From: Streptomyces sp. NL15-2K
GTDB lineage: Bacteria; Actinomycetota; Actinomycetes; Streptomycetales; Streptomycetaceae
Reading direction: 5' to 3'
Assembly (NCBI RefSeq): GCF_030551255.1
Contig: NZ_CP130630.1
Location: 3,949,501 to 4,013,500, forward strand
Length of the DNA stretch: 64,000 bases
Shown: piece by piece, positions 1 to 12,397 of the stretch
Layout of the letters: the number at the start of each line of letters is the position of its first letter
How positions within the stretch are numbered: position 1 is the first letter of the stretch
The notes under the pieces: generated by a model
Database searches by the model: none
Seen by the model: only the letters and a program-made list of their open reading frames with translations
What the model was told of the DNA's origin: nothing
Position numbers and translations under genes: made by a program

Positions 1-1764
1 GCGCGGCTCGCCGAACGCCGGGCGGCCGGCGGGCGCGGGCTGACCGCGGCGCTGGCGGGCTGGCAGATCGCCCGCCGCCCGATGCGCGGCGCGGGCCCGG
101 TGCTGCTGCTGGTCCTGGCCGTCGCGCTCGGCATGCTGGCGATCGGGCAGGGCGCCTCCTGGGACCGCTCGCAGGACGACCAGGCCGACTTCCGGGCCGG
201 GGTGCCGGTGCGCGTCCTGGCCGCCGGGGACGGCGGGCCCGGCCGCACCGAGGAGTACGCGGCCGTCCCGCACGTACGGCAGGTCGCCCCCGCGGTGCGT
301 GCGGAGCTGCCGCTGTCCGGCAACCGGACCGCGACGGTGCTGGCGCTGGACACCGCGCACGCGGCGGACGACGTGCTGATGCGCTCCGACCTGGCGTCCG
401 AGCCGGTACGGCCGCTGCTGGCGGGGCTGGGCCCCAAGGGGGCGACGGCGGGCGCGAAGGTCCCGGCGGACACCGCCCGGCTGCGGCTGACGGCGAGCCT
501 GGACAGTTCGGGATCCGGCACGACGGCGGACGTGACGGCCACCCTGGAGGACCGCTTCGGCACTCCCTACCGGGTGCCGGCGGGCGAACTCCCCGCCGAC
601 GGCCGCGGACACACGCTGGACCTGCCCGCCTCGCCGGGCCCGCTGACCCTCACCGACCTGCAACTCGTCATGACCCGGCCGATCGACCGCGCGGAGCGAC
701 ACCGGCTCACGATCGAGGAGTTGACCGCCACGGACGCCGACGGGACGGTACGGCGGCTGCCCCTGCCCGACGCCTGGAAGGCCACCGTGCACAGCGACGG
801 GGAGGTGTCGTCGCCGGACGAGCGCACGAAACCGACCAAACCCCGCGTGAGCATGTCGTCCGGGTCGCCGACGGTCGAGTACGGCACGGGGTACGTCCCG
901 CGCGAGGAGACCTGGGTCATCTCGTCGTTGACGGTGCGGCTGCGGGTCGCGCAGCCCGCGCCGCCCGAGGTCACGGCCGTCGCGACCGACCGCTTCCTGT
1001 CCTCGGCGGGCGCCCGTGCCGGGCAGCGCGTGGACGTGCCGTTCGGCGGCGGGACCGTACCGGTGCGGATCGTGGACTCGGTGCGGGCGCTGCCGGCCAC
1101 GACCGCGGCCGGATCCGGTGCCGACGGCGGGGCCCTGCTGGTCGATCTGCGGGCCGTGAACCGGGTGATTCAGGCGCGGTACGGCACGAGCGTCACGCCC
1201 ACCGAATGGTGGCTGGGGACGGCGCCGGGCGAGGCGGCCGACGTGGCGGCCGCCCTGCGGGCGCGGCCCGACATGGATCCGGCGCAGGTCGTGGTGCGGG
1301 ACGAGATCGCCGAGCAGTTGCGCGACGACCCGTTCGGCGCGGGCCCCGAGGCCGCGTTCACGGCGGCTGCCGGGGTGGCGGCGGCGCTGGCCGCGGTCGG
1401 CTTCGCGGTGAGCGCGGCGGGCTCCCTGCGGGAGCGGGGCGCCGAGTTCGCCGTCCTGCGCGCCCTGGGTGCCCCGCGCCGCCGGCTGGCCCGCACGATC
1501 GCCGTCGAGCAGGGCGTTCTGCTGGCGCTGGCGCTGCTGGTGGGCGCAGCCCTGGGCACCGTGCTGACGCGGGCCGTGGTCCCGCTGATCGTGCTGACCT
1601 CCGAGGCCGCGCAGCCGGTCCCGCGGGTGCTGGTCGAGTTGCCCGTCCCCGACGTGACGGTCCTGCTGGCGGCCGTGGCCATCACCCCGGTGCTCGTCAC
1701 GGCGGCGCTCGCACTGCGCCGGGCCGATCCGGTGACGTCGCTGCGCGAGCAGGAGGGCGAGTGA
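1..1764 (+). CDS. FtsX-like ABC transporter permease, C-terminal part (5' end outside window)
   Basis: The reading frame is open from the first base, so the start lies upstream; about 587 residues are visible. An early hydrophobic segment (after 'MRGAGPVLLL') is followed by a long extracytoplasmic region. The C-terminal FtsX-like membrane domain contains 'ERGAEFAVLRALGAPRR', the cytoplasmic loop typical of MacB/LolC-type permeases, and ends in 'DPVTSLREQE'. With the next permease and the ATPase at 5247 it forms an exporter of the lipoprotein/macrolide type that extracts or pumps substrates at the membrane. The substrate is not evident. Stop codon TGA at 1762, followed by a repeat-filled spacer. 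Confidence 0.85.
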   Translation, partial: ARLAERRAAGGRGLTAALAGWQIARRPMRGAGPVLLLVLAVALGMLAIGQGASWDRSQDDQADFRAGVPVRVLAAGDGGPGRTEEYAAVPHVRQVAPAVRAELPLSGNRTATVLALDTAHAADDVLMRSDLASEPVRPLLAGLGPKGATAGAKVPADTARLRLTASLDSSGSGTTADVTATLEDRFGTPYRVPAGELPADGRGHTLDLPASPGPLTLTDLQLVMTRPIDRAERHRLTIEELTATDADGTVRRLPLPDAWKATVHSDGEVSSPDERTKPTKPRVSMSSGSPTVEYGTGYVPREETWVISSLTVRLRVAQPAPPEVTAVATDRFLSSAGARAGQRVDVPFGGGTVPVRIVDSVRALPATTAAGSGADGGALLVDLRAVNRVIQARYGTSVTPTEWWLGTAPGEAADVAAALRARPDMDPAQVVVRDEIAEQLRDDPFGAGPEAAFTAAAGVAAALAAVGFAVSAAGSLRERGAEFAVLRALGAPRRRLARTIAVEQGVLLALALLVGAALGTVLTRAVVPLIVLTSEAAQPVPRVLVELPVPDVTVLLAAVAITPVLVTAALALRRADPVTSLREQEGE

Positions 1765-1826
1765 CGCGGACGGCGGTGCGGGCGAGGCGAAGGGGAGGGC
1801 GAGTCACGCGAGCGAGGCGGACGGGA

Positions 1827-2190
1827 GGGCCGGTCACGCAAAGGCCGGTGACGCGAAGGCCGGTGACGCGAGGGCCGGTGACGCGAGGGAGGCGGGCGCG
1901 AGGGCCGGTGACGCGAAGGCCGGTGACGCGAGGGAGGCGGGCGCGAGGGCCGGTGACGCGAAGGCCGGTGACGCGAGGGAGGCGGGCGCGAGGGCCGGTG
2001 ACGCGAAGGCCGGTGACGCGAGGAAGGCGGGCGCGAGGGCCGGTGACGCGAACGGAGGCGCGCGTGAGGCGAACGGGAGGGCGAGAAGCGGGAGGGCCAG
2101 TGGCGGCAGGGCCAGTGGCGGCAGGGCCGGTGGCGGCAGGGCCGGTGGCGGGAGAGCGAGCAGCGGCAGGGCCAGTGACGGGAGGGCGAG
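1827..2190. repeat. Nested 15-bp/45-bp tandem repeats between two permease genes
   Basis: The spacer consists of 15-bp units of the type ggccggtgacgcgag, arranged as a 45-bp higher-order unit repeated about three times (1870-2050). A second 15-bp series of type ggccagtggcggcag runs from 2095 to 2175. All units are multiples of 3, and at least one frame stays open through the array. This suggests the array arose by in-frame expansion of the original gene junction. No gene is assigned here. Confidence 0.8.
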
Positions 2191-2194
2191 TGCG

Positions 2195-5137
<2,943 letters not shown>

Positions 5138-5246
5138 GCCCTGGCCGTAACTGCGGGCAGCCGATCCACGCACCCGGCGGACGCCGATCCCGCCCAGTCC
5201 CCACCCCGGGCCACTGTCGAACGACCCCCCGCTCAGGAGACCCCAG

Positions 5247-6224
5247 ATGACGGCCGACCCCACCCTCACCGACCTGGCCCACCGGGCAAAAACGGCCCGC
5301 ACCCGCCCCACCTACGGCCACGACGCCCTCATTACCTGCGACCGCCTCGTCCGCATCTTCACCACGGACGGCATAGAAGTCCAAGCCCTCCAAGGCCTCG
5401 ACCTCCTCGTCCGTGAGGGCGAACTCATGGCCCTCGTCGGCGCCTCCGGCAGCGGCAAGTCCACGCTCATGAACATCCTCGCCGGCCTCGACACCCCCAC
5501 CGCCGGCGCCGCCCGCGTCGCCGGCCGCGACCTGCTCACGATGACCGCCAAGGACCGCCTCGCCTACCGTCGCGAAGTCGTCGGCTTCGTCTGGCAGCAG
5601 ACCGCCCGCAACCTCCTCCCCTACCTGACCGCCGCCCAGAACATCGCCCTCCCGATGCAACTGTCCGGCCGAACCGGCACTCGTACCCGCACCCGCAAGG
5701 CCCGCCGCACCCACGCCGAACGCGCCCTGGAGCTCCTGGAGTTGCTGGAGGCAGGGGACTGCCGCGACCGCCGCCCCCACCAGATGTCCGGCGGCCAGCA
5801 ACAACGCGTCGCCATCGCCGTGGCCCTCGCCAACAACCCCGCGGTCCTGCTCGCCGACGAACCCACCGGCGAACTCGACTCCCACACCGCGGAACAGGTC
5901 TTCGCCGCCTTCCGCACCGCGAACGAGCAGCTGGGCACCACCATCGTCATCGTCACGCACGACCAGGCGGTCGCCGGCGAGGTCCGCCGCACGGTGGCCA
6001 TCCACGACGGCCGCACGTCCACGGAGGTCCTGCGCCGCAGCGAGGTCGACGCGGCGACCGGCCACGAGACGGTGGTGGCCCGTGAGTACGCCATGCTCGA
6101 CCGCGCGGGCCGCCTTCAGCTCCCCGCCGACTACACCCAGGCCCTGGGCATGCGCGACCGCGTGGCACTGGAACTGGAGACCGACCACATCGGCGTCTGG
6201 CCCGACGACAGCGAACAGGACTGA
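5247..6224 (+). CDS. ABC transporter ATP-binding protein (LolD/MacB type)
   Basis: A 325-residue ATPase with Walker A 'GASGSGKST' near residue 68, Q-loop 'VWQQTARNLLPY', signature 'MSGGQQQRVAIAVALANNP', Walker B 'VLLADEPTGELD' and the switch His in 'VIVTHD'. ATG at 5247 is preceded by a Shine-Dalgarno-like caggaga. It lies about 110 bp after the second permease and is its probable energising subunit. The C-terminal 70 residues after the ABC domain resemble a regulatory extension seen in actinobacterial members. Confidence 0.9.
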   Translation: MTADPTLTDLAHRAKTARTRPTYGHDALITCDRLVRIFTTDGIEVQALQGLDLLVREGELMALVGASGSGKSTLMNILAGLDTPTAGAARVAGRDLLTMTAKDRLAYRREVVGFVWQQTARNLLPYLTAAQNIALPMQLSGRTGTRTRTRKARRTHAERALELLELLEAGDCRDRRPHQMSGGQQQRVAIAVALANNPAVLLADEPTGELDSHTAEQVFAAFRTANEQLGTTIVIVTHDQAVAGEVRRTVAIHDGRTSTEVLRRSEVDAATGHETVVAREYAMLDRAGRLQLPADYTQALGMRDRVALELETDHIGVWPDDSEQD

Positions 6225-6260
6225 CCGGAAACCGCCGGTGTGACCCCGTCCCCCAAGGGC

Positions 6261-6944
6261 TCAGCGCACGCTGACGCCCAACGCCCCGAGTCCCCCTCGC
6301 CGTACGGCGATCGACCCGTACGGCGTCCGCAACCTCAGCCACGCCCCCGACGAGAAGAGCCCCAGCTCCTCCTCGCCCACGGCCCCCGCCACCCGCAGGA
6401 ACCCCAACGACTGGGCCGCGTGCACGGCCCGCACCGGCAGCTCGGTGGCGCCCACCGTCCGGGACCAGATCTCCCGCCCGATCCGGTCGAGCTCGGCCCT
6501 CGTACGCTGCTCGGGCGCCAACTCCTGTGTACGGGACCGGAATTCACCGACCGCCGCGGCGACCATCGCACGCAGCGCGTCCGGCGCCGGCAGTCCGGGC
6601 TCGGGCCGCCAGCCACCGCGCGGCGGCAGCACCCCGGCCCACGGCGGCCCGGTGACCGCGGCCGGGACGACGGCCGTGCCCGCCGCCTCGTCGAGGGACT
6701 CCAGCAGCTCCCCCGCGGACACGGTCACATCCAGCGTGACGTCCAGCCCGTTCTCGTACGGCTTGCCGAGCCGTGCCGCGCGGATCGCCAGCACCTCGAA
6801 GGACGGCGGCCGTCCGAAGACGGCGAGCGCGGTGCCGGCCGCCTGGAGGCGCACCGCGGCTCCACGGTCGTAGTGGAGCAGCCGGGAGAGGAAGGCCGCG
6901 AGATCCGCCGCCTCCCCCTCGTCGGCGAGGTGGAGCACCGTCAT
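6261..6944 (-). CDS. Conserved hypothetical protein
   Basis: A 227-residue protein starting 'MTVLHLADEGEAADLAAFLSRLLHYDRGAAVRLQAAG'. It has no membrane segment and no motif that I recognise. It is the last gene of a leftward operon. Its ATG at 6944 overlaps the TGA of the thioesterase gene (ATGA), implying translational coupling. The sequence reads as a real soluble actinobacterial protein (balanced composition, Arg/Ala-rich) but no function is proposed. Confidence 0.75.
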   Translation of the reverse strand: MTVLHLADEGEAADLAAFLSRLLHYDRGAAVRLQAAGTALAVFGRPPSFEVLAIRAARLGKPYENGLDVTLDVTVSAGELLESLDEAAGTAVVPAAVTGPPWAGVLPPRGGWRPEPGLPAPDALRAMVAAAVGEFRSRTQELAPEQRTRAELDRIGREIWSRTVGATELPVRAVHAAQSLGFLRVAGAVGEEELGLFSSGAWLRLRTPYGSIAVRRGGLGALGVSVR

Positions 6945-7396
6945 GCGGCGGCGGCCTCCTCCTCGTCGGAGTCCTCGGCCCCGTCGGCCGCGTCGGCCGC
7001 ATCGACCGCGTCGTCCATGTACTCCTCCAGGAACTCGCGTTCCTCCGCCGTGATCCGGCGCGGCCGCTGCGACTCGAAGTCGAACGGCACTATCACCGTC
7101 GAGGCCCGGACGTAGACCTGGTCCGGGTCCTTGACCTCGTAGGTGAGCGTGAAGGAGGCCGCCCTGATCCGGGTTACCCACAGCTCGATGTCCACGGGGG
7201 TGTGCCGGTGCACGAGCTGCCGCTTGTAGTCGATCTCATGGCGCGCCACCACGGACCCCTGCTGGAAATCCTTGTCCGGGCGGAACAGGAAGTCGATACG
7301 GGCTTCCTCCAGGTAGCGGAGGAAGACCACGTTGTTGACGTGGCCGTATGCGTCCATGTCCGCCCAGCGCAGCGGGCAGCGGTAGATGTGCCGCAA
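6941..7396 (-). CDS. Acyl-CoA thioesterase, hotdog fold
   Basis: A 151-residue 4-hydroxybenzoyl-CoA thioesterase-type hotdog protein. The N-terminal 'CPLRWADMDAYGHVNNVVFLRYLEEAR' carries the catalytic Asp (DMDAYGHVNN motif) and is followed by a conserved core ('YKRQLVHRHTPVDIELWVTRI'). TTG at 7396 is taken as the start because it begins just after the ettA stop and the sequence upstream of it is shadow coding. The acidic C-terminus (DAADAADGAEDSDEEE) is unusual. It presumably hydrolyses acyl-CoA in the cytoplasm. It is coupled to the next gene. Confidence 0.85.
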   Translation of the reverse strand: MRHIYRCPLRWADMDAYGHVNNVVFLRYLEEARIDFLFRPDKDFQQGSVVARHEIDYKRQLVHRHTPVDIELWVTRIRAASFTLTYEVKDPDQVYVRASTVIVPFDFESQRPRRITAEEREFLEEYMDDAVDAADAADGAEDSDEEEAAAA

Positions 7397-7398
7397 GA

Positions 7399-9063
<1,665 letters not shown>

Positions 9064-9194
9064 GAGAAACCGTCCGGCAGCTTGAAATCTGGCAGTGGGC
9101 AGATACAGCCCATCTTGCCTGAACGCTACCCCTGGGGGGAAACGCGTATGGCGGGGGGCCTCTGACCTGGAGCTTCGCTGTCGGTGGCGGTGGC

Positions 9195-9908
9195 TTGAGC
9201 GCGATCGAACACCAGGGGGACGTGCTGCCCCTGGGGGACGGCGAGCGTTGTTCAGGAGGTTGCGGGCCCCAACGCGGTGTCCGTGCGCGGGGCGCCGGGC
9301 CGGGGTCAGGACGGATCCGGCAGAAGCAGCGCACACGCGACGCCCTCGTCGAGGCCGCCCGGTCCCTGCTGGAGAGCGGACACACCCCGACGGTGGAACA
9401 GTCGGCCGACGCCGCCGGCATCTCCCGCACCACGGCCTACCGCTACTTCCCGAACCAGAGACAGCTGCTCCTGGCCGCGATCCCGACGATCGACCGGCCC
9501 AGCCTGCTCGACCAGGACGCACCCGATGACGTCCACCCCCGCCTCGACCTGGTCATGGCCGAGCAGACGGAGATCCTGCGCAAGTGGGAGCCGCAACTGC
9601 GAGCCGCCCTGCGGCTGTCCCTGGATCAGGAACCACAGACGCCGCGCGAGGCCCGCCCGGCGCTGCGGCAAGGCAGGGCCATCACATGGTTCGAGGACGC
9701 CCTGGCACCGCTGGCCGAGTCGCATCCGCACATCGACCGCAGACGACTCGCTGTCGCCATTCGCGCCGGCTGCGGAATCGAGGCCTGGGTCTGGATGGTC
9801 GACATCGCAGCTGTGTCACGGCTGGAGGCCGCAACCCTCATGCGCGAGTCGGCGCAGGCGCTGCCGGCCGCGGCCCTGGCGCAAACCGGTGCACCTTCCC
9901 GGCCATAG
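9195..9908 (+). CDS. TetR/AcrR-family transcriptional regulator
   Basis: A 237-residue protein. The N-terminal HTH is 'TRDALVEAARSLLESGHTPTVEQSADAAGISRTTAYRYFPNQRQLL' (residues about 46-92), a clear TetR DNA-binding domain, followed by an all-helical ligand domain. The start is uncertain: TTG at 9195 gives a 45-residue non-conserved leader with no strong Shine-Dalgarno. It is divergent from ettA across a 130-bp gap, which may contain its operator. No target is indicated. Confidence 0.85.
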   Translation: MSAIEHQGDVLPLGDGERCSGGCGPQRGVRARGAGPGSGRIRQKQRTRDALVEAARSLLESGHTPTVEQSADAAGISRTTAYRYFPNQRQLLLAAIPTIDRPSLLDQDAPDDVHPRLDLVMAEQTEILRKWEPQLRAALRLSLDQEPQTPREARPALRQGRAITWFEDALAPLAESHPHIDRRRLAVAIRAGCGIEAWVWMVDIAAVSRLEAATLMRESAQALPAAALAQTGAPSRP

Positions 9909-10007
9909 GACCCGACGCCGGGAAAAGGCTCAATAAGAGGTGCACCCGCGGGTCACCACGCCGTCACTCTCTGTTGAGTTGGCAAGGAGCCGTACCGCTC
10001 GTTTCCG

Positions 10008-11411
10008 TCATGCGCCGGTGTCCTTCCTGCCGACCACGACCAGGGCCGCGCCGCCGATCACTACGAGGGCGATGGCGACGCCCGCGATGATCGGGGTCGC
10101 GCTGGAACCGCCGGTCGCGGCGAGGTTCACGTCGGTGGCGGGGCTGCCCACCGTGGCGGGGCTGGGCTCGCTGAGCGTCTGGGTCGAGGCGCCGGTCTCG
10201 CTGCCCTGCGTCCGGCAGTCGAGGACGCCGGTGAACCGCTTCTCGAAGCCGCCCGGCACCGTGATCGTGAAGTCGTACGCCTGGTCCTCCTGGAGCGGGA
10301 TCGTCACCGTCCGTGACACGCCCGCCGCGATGCTGTGCTCGACGCCCAGCAGCGCGAAGGTGAACGCCTCGTCGCCCTTGTTGGCCGCGGTGATGTCCAG
10401 GCCGCCCTTGGCGCAGTTCCGCACCGCGGACAGTGCGGGTATGGCGCCCTTCTTCGCCCAGGTCCCGCTCGCCGTCGCCGAGACGGTCGACTCGCTGGAG
10501 CCTGCCAGGATCTGTGTCTGGCTGCGGCCCTGGGAAGCGAAGGCGCGACCGACCGGGACGGTCGTGGAGGCCTGCACGGTCAGGTCGGACGAACCGTTGG
10601 CCGCGTCCTCGGGCACCTCGAAGAACACCTGGCCGCCATGGACCGCGGACGTGACCGCCGCGCCGTCCTTGTCGACGATGCGCACTCCACTCGTGGCCGC
10701 ATCCGCCGGCGGCGTCACCGTCACGCCGGCGGCGTTGGTGTGCACTGTCACCGGGCCGAGCCGCTCACCGGGGCGACCGGAGACCGCGGGCGGGTCCAGG
10801 GTCAGGGACGCCTCGGGCTCCGCCAGATCGCGGGCGCTCTTCCGCAGGTAGTCCGCGAGCTTCTCGGCCTGCGGGTCGACTGCGTCGACGTCCGCGCCGT
10901 CCGAGTAGCGCCAGATGGCCACCTGGGTGCCGGCCGCCGCGTCCTGCTCGGTGAGCCCGCCGCCCACGCCCGCCGCGAGGCCCAACGCCGCGAGGTCGTT
11001 GACCTGCGGATAGGAGTTCTGCAGAATCCAACGGATCTTGCCCGCGTCCTTGTTGGCGCCGAGCGAGGTGCCGCTCCACGGCGTCTCGTTGTACTTGGCG
11101 TCCCGCTGCGCGGGGTTGTGGAGATCGACGCAGTACGTCTGCAGGGTGCCGCCGCCCTCGACGGACATCTCGAACAGGCCCGCCGGCACCTTCAGGTCGC
11201 CGGCGGCGTCGTGTATCACGGCGTCGCCGTACGTCTTCAGGCCGCTCATGGTGGCGGTCGCCCCGCCCGGGTTCTGCGCCGTCTCGTCCGCGGTGGCCGC
11301 ACCGGCACCGGCCAGCACACCGGCGGCGACGAGCCCGGACACCAACGTGGCGGCGGCGAGGCGGGCCGCCCCTCGCCTGCGCATCGACAGCGCAGAGAAC
11401 GCAGCAAACAC
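10008..11411 (-). CDS. Cell-wall-anchored thioester-domain (TQXA) surface protein
   Basis: A 467-residue secreted protein. The signal peptide (residues about 1-38, Arg-rich then hydrophobic, ending at 'GAATADE') is followed by a TQXA domain with Cys in 'TYCVDLHN' and the 'GTQVAIWRY' Gln. These are the two residues that form an internal Cys-Gln thioester in Gram-positive adhesins. At the C-terminus 'LAATGG' is a LAXTG (class E sortase) motif, followed by a hydrophobic helix and 'GRKDTGA'. GTG at 11411 is preferred because gaagggg lies upstream; ATG at 11384 is an alternative. Probable role: covalent surface attachment. Confidence 0.87.
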   Translation of the reverse strand: MFAAFSALSMRRRGAARLAAATLVSGLVAAGVLAGAGAATADETAQNPGGATATMSGLKTYGDAVIHDAAGDLKVPAGLFEMSVEGGGTLQTYCVDLHNPAQRDAKYNETPWSGTSLGANKDAGKIRWILQNSYPQVNDLAALGLAAGVGGGLTEQDAAAGTQVAIWRYSDGADVDAVDPQAEKLADYLRKSARDLAEPEASLTLDPPAVSGRPGERLGPVTVHTNAAGVTVTPPADAATSGVRIVDKDGAAVTSAVHGGQVFFEVPEDAANGSSDLTVQASTTVPVGRAFASQGRSQTQILAGSSESTVSATASGTWAKKGAIPALSAVRNCAKGGLDITAANKGDEAFTFALLGVEHSIAAGVSRTVTIPLQEDQAYDFTITVPGGFEKRFTGVLDCRTQGSETGASTQTLSEPSPATVGSPATDVNLAATGGSSATPIIAGVAIALVVIGGAALVVVGRKDTGA

Positions 11412-11588
11412 AGAATTCCCCTTCGAGCAGGACCCGTTGACGTGGGGGCACGGTCCCACCAGCAGAATCTTCGGCCCCATGGGCCACGTTGGGCATCCTA
11501 GGGACGCGGCGCACCACGGCTCCCAGTGATCCCGTCGGACGACCGATCCGACTCGGAATCGTTATCGCCAAGATCGCCCGCGAGCTGG

Positions 11589-11637
11589 GCTTATCGACAA
11601 ATCCACCGAATCGTTCGGAACGCATTCGCCGATAAGC
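11589..11637. promoter_or_regulatory. 8-bp inverted repeat in the ssb-surface protein spacer
   Basis: Perfect arms gcttatcg and cgataagc are separated by 33 bp in the 263-bp spacer upstream of the surface-protein gene and downstream of ssb. It could be a terminator-like stem or an operator. No T-tract follows, so an operator is slightly favoured. Confidence 0.35.
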
Positions 11638-11674
11638 CGCACTTCAGGCACTTCGGTGCGCTCAGGACCTGACG

Positions 11675-12154
11675 TCACGTCACCGCGACGGCTTCCTGCG
11701 CCTGTTGAGTGTCCGCCTCCGTCGTCGGTGTCTCCGCAGGCGGCGTCTCCCAAGTGGGCTCGGGCTGCTGCGGTGAGCCGGCGGTCTGCGTCTCCGGCCT
11801 GCCCGAACGCAGGAAGGCCGACGTACCGCGCGCGAGATCGTGGCCGATCGCCACCGCGTCGATGTCCGCCGAGGTCCAGCTCTGTCCCTCGCGGACGTCC
11901 GAGCGCACCTTCAGCCTGCCCTGCACGATCACGGGTTGGCCCACCTCCAGCGATGCCGAGGTGTTCGTGGCGAGCTGCCGGTTGGCCCACACCGTGAAGA
12001 AGTTGGTGTGCCCGTCCGTCCACGTGCTCTTCTCCCGGTCCCAGTAACGCGAGGTCACCGCCAGCCGGAAGCGCGCCGAGGCACCCGACGCCAGCTCCCG
12101 GTACACCGGCTTCGTCGCCACGTTGCCCACTACACAGACGTTCGTCTCGTTCAT
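11675..12154 (-). CDS. ssbB: Single-stranded DNA-binding protein, SsbB-like
   Basis: A 159-residue OB-fold SSB ('MNETNVCVVGNVATKPVYRELASG...VWANRQLATN'). The C-terminus lacks the acidic DDDIPF tip used to recruit partners, as in the Streptomyces SsbB paralogue, which acts in chromosome segregation during sporulation rather than as the essential SSB. ATG at 12154 has gagggagggg about 7 bp upstream. Its position beside two dynamin-like GTPases matches the conserved Streptomyces neighbourhood (from family knowledge). Confidence 0.85.
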   Translation of the reverse strand: MNETNVCVVGNVATKPVYRELASGASARFRLAVTSRYWDREKSTWTDGHTNFFTVWANRQLATNTSASLEVGQPVIVQGRLKVRSDVREGQSWTSADIDAVAIGHDLARGTSAFLRSGRPETQTAGSPQQPEPTWETPPAETPTTEADTQQAQEAVAVT

Positions 12155-12397
12155 CCCGAACCCCTCCCTCACCCGAGCGCTCACGTCGGGCGGATACGCG
12201 TACGGGCCCGTCCCGTACGGATGCGTCTGCCGTGACGACCGCGAGCCTTGCGCCCACCGTCATCACCGTGACGACCGCGTCCGTCGCGATCGCCGTGAAG
12301 CCAGACTGCCTCCGCCGGGCCGAGCCCGCTGAGCGCTGTGGATCACCGCCTGCCTGTGGAAAACTTCGTCACCCTGACGGGTGGCCCCCGCCCCGGA